From positions 1 to 8,426 of the forward strand of contig JALHJD010000120.1 in assembly GCA_022837185.1 (NCBI GenBank): a stretch of DNA of 8,426 bases, given 5' to 3'. The notes beneath the pieces are model-generated. The model was given only the letters and a program-made list of their open reading frames with translations, was not told the DNA's origin and did not search any database. The position numbers were made by a program, and so were the translations under genes. Source of the stretch: Desulfobacteraceae bacterium (lineage in GTDB: Bacteria; Desulfobacterota; Desulfobulbia; Desulfobulbales; Desulfobulbaceae). This document shows positions 5,050 through 8,426 of the stretch, piece after piece; positions within the stretch are counted from its first letter, which is position 1; each line of letters opens with the position of its first letter.

Positions 5050-7355
5050 TGCAACCATTCCCTGATCCTGTCAATCGCATTTTTCACCCTATCCCGTGCG
5101 GAGTCGACCGCCGCTCCCGGCCCGTCACCGATCCGGTTCGGAGCCGTTCCCGCAATAAACGGCAAACTGACGGCACGCCGCGCTGCCCCCCCCTGTCGTT
5201 CCGGCCCGACGGCAACCCGGCGCCATTCGATGCCCGGGGGCTCGATCAGGCGCAGGGGCTCTGCGTCCAACTGGTGCATCATTCTTGCCCAGACGACCAG
5301 CGCACCGGACGAACCTGTGAGATTAACCGGGGCATTGTCGTCCCGGCCGACCCAGACCACCGCCAGTCTGTCCCCGCTGAAACCGGCGAACCAGCTGTCC
5401 CGGCCGTCGTCGGACGTGCCGGTTTTGCCCGCCAGACCGTGGGACGGCGGAAAATAGGCAGACAGGGAGGCGGCCGTCCCCTCCTGGACTACTTTCTGCA
5501 GAGCCGTGTTGAGGAGAAAGACATGGGCAGGCTCGACCCGCTGTTCGATCGACAGCGGGAACCTCTGCACGGGCCTGTTCTCCATATCCAGCACCCGGTG
5601 AATGGCGCGCAGCGGCGTATAAAACCCTTCGCCCGCCAGGGTCTGGTATGTCTGGGCCACCTCCAGGGGCGACAGGGACAGGGCGCCGATGAACAGGGAA
5701 GGATAGGGTTCGATCACCTTCTCGCATCCGAGCCGCTCCAGCGCCTCTATGACCTTGTCAATGCCGGTGGCCGTGCCGAGATGGATGGTGGCAAGATTAT
5801 ACGAGTAGACCAGTGCTTCGTACAGGGTGACGCTGCCGTGTTCCCTGCCGTCAAAATTGCCGGGCCGCCATGGGGAACCGTCCTGATTTTCCCAACTCAG
5901 CGACGCGTCGTCAACCTTGTGGGCCAGGGTATAGCCGTTTTCCAGCGCTGCCAGGTAGACCGCCGGCTTGACCAGGGAGCCGACGGGGCGGTGGGCGTCC
6001 AGCGCCCTGTTGAAACCGCCGCTCCCGGGAGAACGGCCGCCGACAACCGCCTCCAGCTCCCCGTTGCTGCGGTTGGTCACCACAACAGCCCCTTGCAGTC
6101 CCGCCAATTTTTTCTTCTGCTCCAGTTCGGCAAGGGTTTCCGAAAGGTTCTTTTCCGCCGCCCACTGGACCTGGGGGTCAAGGGTGGTGAAGATTTGCAG
6201 GCCGGTGGAGGTCAGGTCCTCCTCCCGGTAATCGCGCTGCAGCTGGCGGCGCACCAGGGCCAGAAATTCCGGGAAGCGGTTGAACCCTCCGGGATTCGTG
6301 GGCGCATCCAGCAGAGGGGCATTGACGGCGGCACGAAACGCCTCGCTGTCGATGATCCCTGCCTCCACCATTATCCGCAGAATGTTCTGCCGGCGCTCCT
6401 GGCATCTTTCCGGGTGCCGGCGCGGATTATAGTACGAGGGGCCCTTGACCATGCCGACAAGCAGGGCGATGTGATGAGGTTCGAGATGCTCGATGCCGCG
6501 CTGAAAATAGAACCGACTGGCCAGACCGAAGCCGTGAATGGCCCGGCTGCCCTCCTGGCCCAGAAATATTTCGTTGACGTAGGCGGTCAGGATCTCGTCC
6601 TTATCATACTGCCAGTCCAGCAGCAGGGCCATGATGGCTTCATTGAACTTGCGCCGCAGGGTCCGCTCGCTGGTCAGGAAAAAATTCTTGACGAGCTGCT
6701 GGGTGAGGGTGCTGCCGCCCTGCTCCGCCGATCCCGCGCGGATGTTGACCCACATCGCCCGAACGATTCCCCGGGGGTCCAGACCATGATGGGTGAAAAA
6801 ATTACGGTCCTCGACAGCCACCAGGGTTTTGACCAGTGCCTCCGGCAGATCCTCCCTCTTGAGGAGCACCCGGTCCTCGTTTTCCCGGGGAAGAAAGCTG
6901 CCGATCAGGGCCGGGTCGATCCGCGCCAGATCAACAGCCTTGCCGGTGATCTCATCCTGGACGGCGGCAACCGTGTCGCGGGAAAATGCTATGAACAACC
7001 GCGCCGAAGGACTGCCGCCGTCGCCGAAATCGAATTCCCGTGTCCGGACCCTGAAACCGTCTTCCCGGGCCGCATAACTGCCCGGGGTGGAGACCTGGTC
7101 GTCCTGTCTGTACCCTGCCAGTTGCAACTCCATTTCAAATTGGCCGGCCCCCAGGCGCAAGCCGGGATATACTTCCAGCGGCCGGGCGTAAACCCGCGCC
7201 GGTATGGCCCAGCGCCGCCCGTCGAACTTCTCTCTCAGCGTCTGGTTCAGATTCCAGGCGTGCACGGCCGTGAGTGCGCCGAGCAGGAGAAACGCTGCCG
7301 TGCTCCATACGATCAGGCGTGACCCGATTATTTTTCTTTTTTCCGGACTCATCAT
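5046..7355 (-). CDS. mrcB: Bifunctional penicillin-binding protein 1B (class A transglycosylase/transpeptidase)
   Basis: A 769-residue inner-membrane peptidoglycan synthase of normal PBP1B length. It has a short cytoplasmic tail, one transmembrane helix (about 13-33) and a UB2H-like regulatory domain (about 50-145, IPARVYARPLEVYPG). The GT51 glycosyltransferase (about 160-330) has EDRNFFTHHG with E182, GGSTLTQQLVKNFFL (213-227) and VNEIFLGQ with E262. The transpeptidase (about 385-700) has the SxxK motif S460-LVK463, SxN at S518-Y-N520 and KTGTS at 644-648. All catalytic residues are present. It polymerises lipid II and cross-links the strands in the periplasm and is the target of beta-lactams. 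An in-frame TAA a few codons upstream fixes the start to 7355 or the adjacent ATG at 7352; no good Shine-Dalgarno is seen. The UB2H domain is where E. coli LpoB docks, which fits the TPR lipoprotein encoded directly downstream with a four-base overlap. Confidence 0.96.
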   Translation of the reverse strand: MMSPEKRKIIGSRLIVWSTAAFLLLGALTAVHAWNLNQTLREKFDGRRWAIPARVYARPLEVYPGLRLGAGQFEMELQLAGYRQDDQVSTPGSYAAREDGFRVRTREFDFGDGGSPSARLFIAFSRDTVAAVQDEITGKAVDLARIDPALIGSFLPRENEDRVLLKREDLPEALVKTLVAVEDRNFFTHHGLDPRGIVRAMWVNIRAGSAEQGGSTLTQQLVKNFFLTSERTLRRKFNEAIMALLLDWQYDKDEILTAYVNEIFLGQEGSRAIHGFGLASRFYFQRGIEHLEPHHIALLVGMVKGPSYYNPRRHPERCQERRQNILRIMVEAGIIDSEAFRAAVNAPLLDAPTNPGGFNRFPEFLALVRRQLQRDYREEDLTSTGLQIFTTLDPQVQWAAEKNLSETLAELEQKKKLAGLQGAVVVTNRSNGELEAVVGGRSPGSGGFNRALDAHRPVGSLVKPAVYLAALENGYTLAHKVDDASLSWENQDGSPWRPGNFDGREHGSVTLYEALVYSYNLATIHLGTATGIDKVIEALERLGCEKVIEPYPSLFIGALSLSPLEVAQTYQTLAGEGFYTPLRAIHRVLDMENRPVQRFPLSIEQRVEPAHVFLLNTALQKVVQEGTAASLSAYFPPSHGLAGKTGTSDDGRDSWFAGFSGDRLAVVWVGRDDNAPVNLTGSSGALVVWARMMHQLDAEPLRLIEPPGIEWRRVAVGPERQGGAARRAVSLPFIAGTAPNRIGDGPGAAVDSARDRVKNAIDRIREWLQ

Positions 7356-7384
7356 ATTGCGGCAGAATGCAATCCGTTATCCTT

Positions 7385-7394
7385 CCCCCCCCCC
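7385..7394. repeat. Ten-base C tract (G on the mrcB strand) upstream of mrcB
   Basis: Ten consecutive C residues begin 30 bases from the mrcB start codon, in its probable leader or promoter. On the mrcB strand the tract is a G run followed by AAGGATAACGG. Long G/C homopolymers are prone to slippage during replication and can change promoter spacing or leader structure. The length could also be affected by sequencing error. Confidence 0.6.
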
Positions 7395-7439
7395 GTTTCC
7401 ACCCGGACTCCATTTTTCACGGAAGAACCCTGTTTCAAA

Positions 7440-7491
7440 GGGCGGGAGATTGGTATTTTTTACGCGGAAATTGAACCCGCCCCTCAGCGGG
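7440..7491. repeat. Competing inverted repeats between mrcB and the flavoprotein gene
   Basis: GGGCGGG (7440-7446) is the exact complement of CCCGCCC (7476-7482). CCCGC (7476-7480) can instead pair with GCGGG (7487-7491) around a six-base loop. The two stems exclude each other. The segment lies in the 294-base divergent spacer 7356-7649, which has no gene. No T tract follows either stem, so neither looks like a simple terminator. Confidence 0.3.
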
Positions 7492-7568
7492 AAGGGTGCG
7501 GCGGGAAGAATGGCTCACCTGCCTCTACGCCAAAAAATGATGTTTGTGCATCCGGCGCGGTAAAATAT

Positions 7569-7598
7569 TTGCATACTAGACGGAATAGAGATGATATT
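7569..7598 (+). promoter_or_regulatory. Weak candidate promoter of the flavoprotein gene
   Basis: TTGCAT (7569-7574) and GATATT (7593-7598) are 18 bases apart, with three and four consensus matches. Transcription would begin about 45 bases before the ATG at 7650. A GG-N10-GC pair (7559-7572, ending in TTTGCA) overlaps it and could be read as a poor sigma-54 site. Neither is convincing alone. Confidence 0.3.
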
Positions 7599-7649
7599 AG
7601 TACAACTGATGGTAACGGACAAGACGAAAGCACGACAGGAGGGTCAGCG

Positions 7650-8300
7650 ATGAAGATCATGGCGGTCAACGGCAGCCCCAGGAAAAAATGGAACACGGCC
7701 ACGCTGCTGGGAAATGCGCTGGAAGGCGCCGCGGCACAGGGTGCGGAAACCAGGCTGGTCCACCTCTATGATCTTGATTTCAAGGGGTGCATCAGCTGTT
7801 TTTCCTGCAAGATGAGGAACGGCGAAAGCTACGGGAAATGCGCGGTCCAGGACGACCTGACCCCGATCTATGCCGAAATACGGGAAGCCGACGCGCTCAT
7901 CCTGGGCTCGCCGATCTATTTCGGCGACGTCTCCGGCGAGATGCGTTCCTTCCTTGAGCGCCTCCTCTTCCCCTCACTGGTCTATGCTGATCCGCCGCAA
8001 ACCCTGTTTCCCCGGAAAATCCATACCGCCTGGATCTATACCATGAATTCCCCCGAGGAAAATGCCCGGCTGATGGGGTATGACCGGCTCTTTGCCGGGA
8101 ATGAACGTTTCATGCGCCTGATTTTCGGGCATGCCCAGTCAATGATGAGCTACGATACCTGTCAGTTTGCCGATTATGCCAAGGTGGTGGCGGACAGGTT
8201 CGACCCGGCGGCAAAAGAAAAGCGCCGCCGGGAGGTCTTCCCGCGGGACTGCCGGAGAGCATTTGACCTGGGATCGGCAATCTGCTCCGCCCTGAAGTGA
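7650..8300 (+). CDS. NAD(P)H-dependent FMN oxidoreductase / iron-sulfur flavoprotein-like
   Basis: A 216-residue flavodoxin-fold protein. The N-terminal strand and phosphate loop MKIMAVNGSPRKKWNT (1-16) bind the FMN phosphate, and LGSPIYFGDVSGEMRSFLER (85-104) is the conserved second FMN loop of the NADPH-dependent FMN reductase family. Between them is a cysteine cluster C47-x2-C50-x2-C53-x10-C64 (GCISCFSCK...GKCAVQDD). In archaeal iron-sulfur flavoproteins a similar compact motif binds a [4Fe-4S] cluster, though with a shorter last gap, so cluster binding here is possible but not assured. It likely transfers electrons from NAD(P)H or ferredoxin to small acceptors such as quinones, oxygen species or metals. 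The start at 7650 is chosen for AGGAGGG (7637-7643) six bases upstream; the open frame extends left to 7569 without a ribosome site or conserved residues. No terminator follows before the next gene. Confidence 0.87.
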   Translation: MKIMAVNGSPRKKWNTATLLGNALEGAAAQGAETRLVHLYDLDFKGCISCFSCKMRNGESYGKCAVQDDLTPIYAEIREADALILGSPIYFGDVSGEMRSFLERLLFPSLVYADPPQTLFPRKIHTAWIYTMNSPEENARLMGYDRLFAGNERFMRLIFGHAQSMMSYDTCQFADYAKVVADRFDPAAKEKRRREVFPRDCRRAFDLGSAICSALK

Positions 8301-8345
8301 AAAACAGGGAGCGGATTCGTTGTCATTGGAGGGCAGGGAGAGGAT

Positions 8346-8426
8346 ATGGAATGGCTTGTGCTGGTGATCTTTGGCGTGGCGGCTGCCATCGGCCTGTGGG
8401 CCCTGGCAGGGTTGATCTCGGCCGCG
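8346..8426 (+). CDS. Start of a membrane protein (partial, runs off window)
   Basis: Twenty-seven codons are open from an ATG preceded by GGAG (8337-8340) at five bases. The peptide begins MEWLVLVIFGVAAAIGLWAL and is almost wholly hydrophobic, so it is a transmembrane helix or uncleaved signal anchor. It begins 45 bases after the flavoprotein stop on the same strand with no terminator between, so the two are probably co-transcribed. Family cannot be told from this fragment. Confidence 0.6.
   Translation, partial: MEWLVLVIFGVAAAIGLWALAGLISAA

Noticed and set aside
4968..7322. A 784-codon open frame on the plus strand, antisense to mrcB
   Set aside because: It lies opposite a gene with every PBP1B catalytic motif. 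The translated sequence shows no domain, the frame has no Shine-Dalgarno, and it reads through the start of the lipoprotein gene as well. It is the stop-poor antisense frame expected of GC-rich coding DNA.
7559..7574. Possible sigma-54 promoter (GG-N10-GC) before the flavoprotein gene
   Set aside because: Only the two dinucleotides and the TTTGCA part match; the -24 block lacks the rest of the consensus.

Overview
The window looks like chromosomal DNA from a Gram-negative, probably anaerobic bacterium. It carries the start of mreB, a bifunctional class A penicillin-binding protein of the PBP1B type paired with a lipoprotein, a single-cluster bacterial ferredoxin, and a flavoprotein with an iron-sulfur-type cysteine motif. 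The main genes are GC-rich (a sampled 60-base line of the transporter gene is about 70% GC). The gene set would fit a Desulfobacterota/Desulfuromonadales-like host, but that is inference from gene content and style; no marker here fixes the taxon.

Layout. Positions 1-126 (minus) are the first 42 codons of mreB. They are divergent from a tRNA-Ala(GGC) gene (330-405) that has its own promoter and a near-perfect intrinsic terminator. A major facilitator superfamily exporter follows (538-1779, plus), convergent with a 61-residue ferredoxin (1841-2026, minus). Positions 2027-2637 hold no convincing gene but carry two tandem sigma-70-like promoters that read into a type II toxin-antitoxin pair: a Phd/YefM-type antitoxin (2638-2922) and a PIN-domain toxin (2922-3377), overlapping by one base. 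The stretch from about 2040 to 3400 is clearly poorer in GC than its flanks, which suggests acquisition. Next come a DUF2293-like protein with an N-terminal zinc ribbon (3418-4116), a degraded REP-like palindrome (about 4181-4206), and a small two-helix membrane protein with a C-terminal zinc ribbon (4243-4542).

The minus strand from 7355 to 4582 is a two-gene cell-wall operon: PBP1B (mrcB-like), whose stop codon overlaps by four bases the start of a tetratricopeptide lipoprotein. The arrangement and the protein match the PBP1b/LpoP pair known from Pseudomonas aeruginosa, so the lipoprotein is probably the outer-membrane activator of this synthase. MreB at the left edge also serves peptidoglycan synthesis, but it is 4.5 kb away and is not evidently co-transcribed. 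Divergent from mrcB is an NAD(P)H-dependent FMN oxidoreductase/iron-sulfur-flavoprotein-like gene (7650-8300), followed after 45 bases by the start of a membrane protein that runs off the window.

I see no clearly new multi-gene system. The items most worth a second look are the LpoP-like lipoprotein outside its best-known hosts, the ferredoxin with serine in place of a cluster cysteine, a ten-base C tract just upstream of mrcB, twin palindromes on the mreB promoter, and the two uncharacterised zinc-ribbon proteins.
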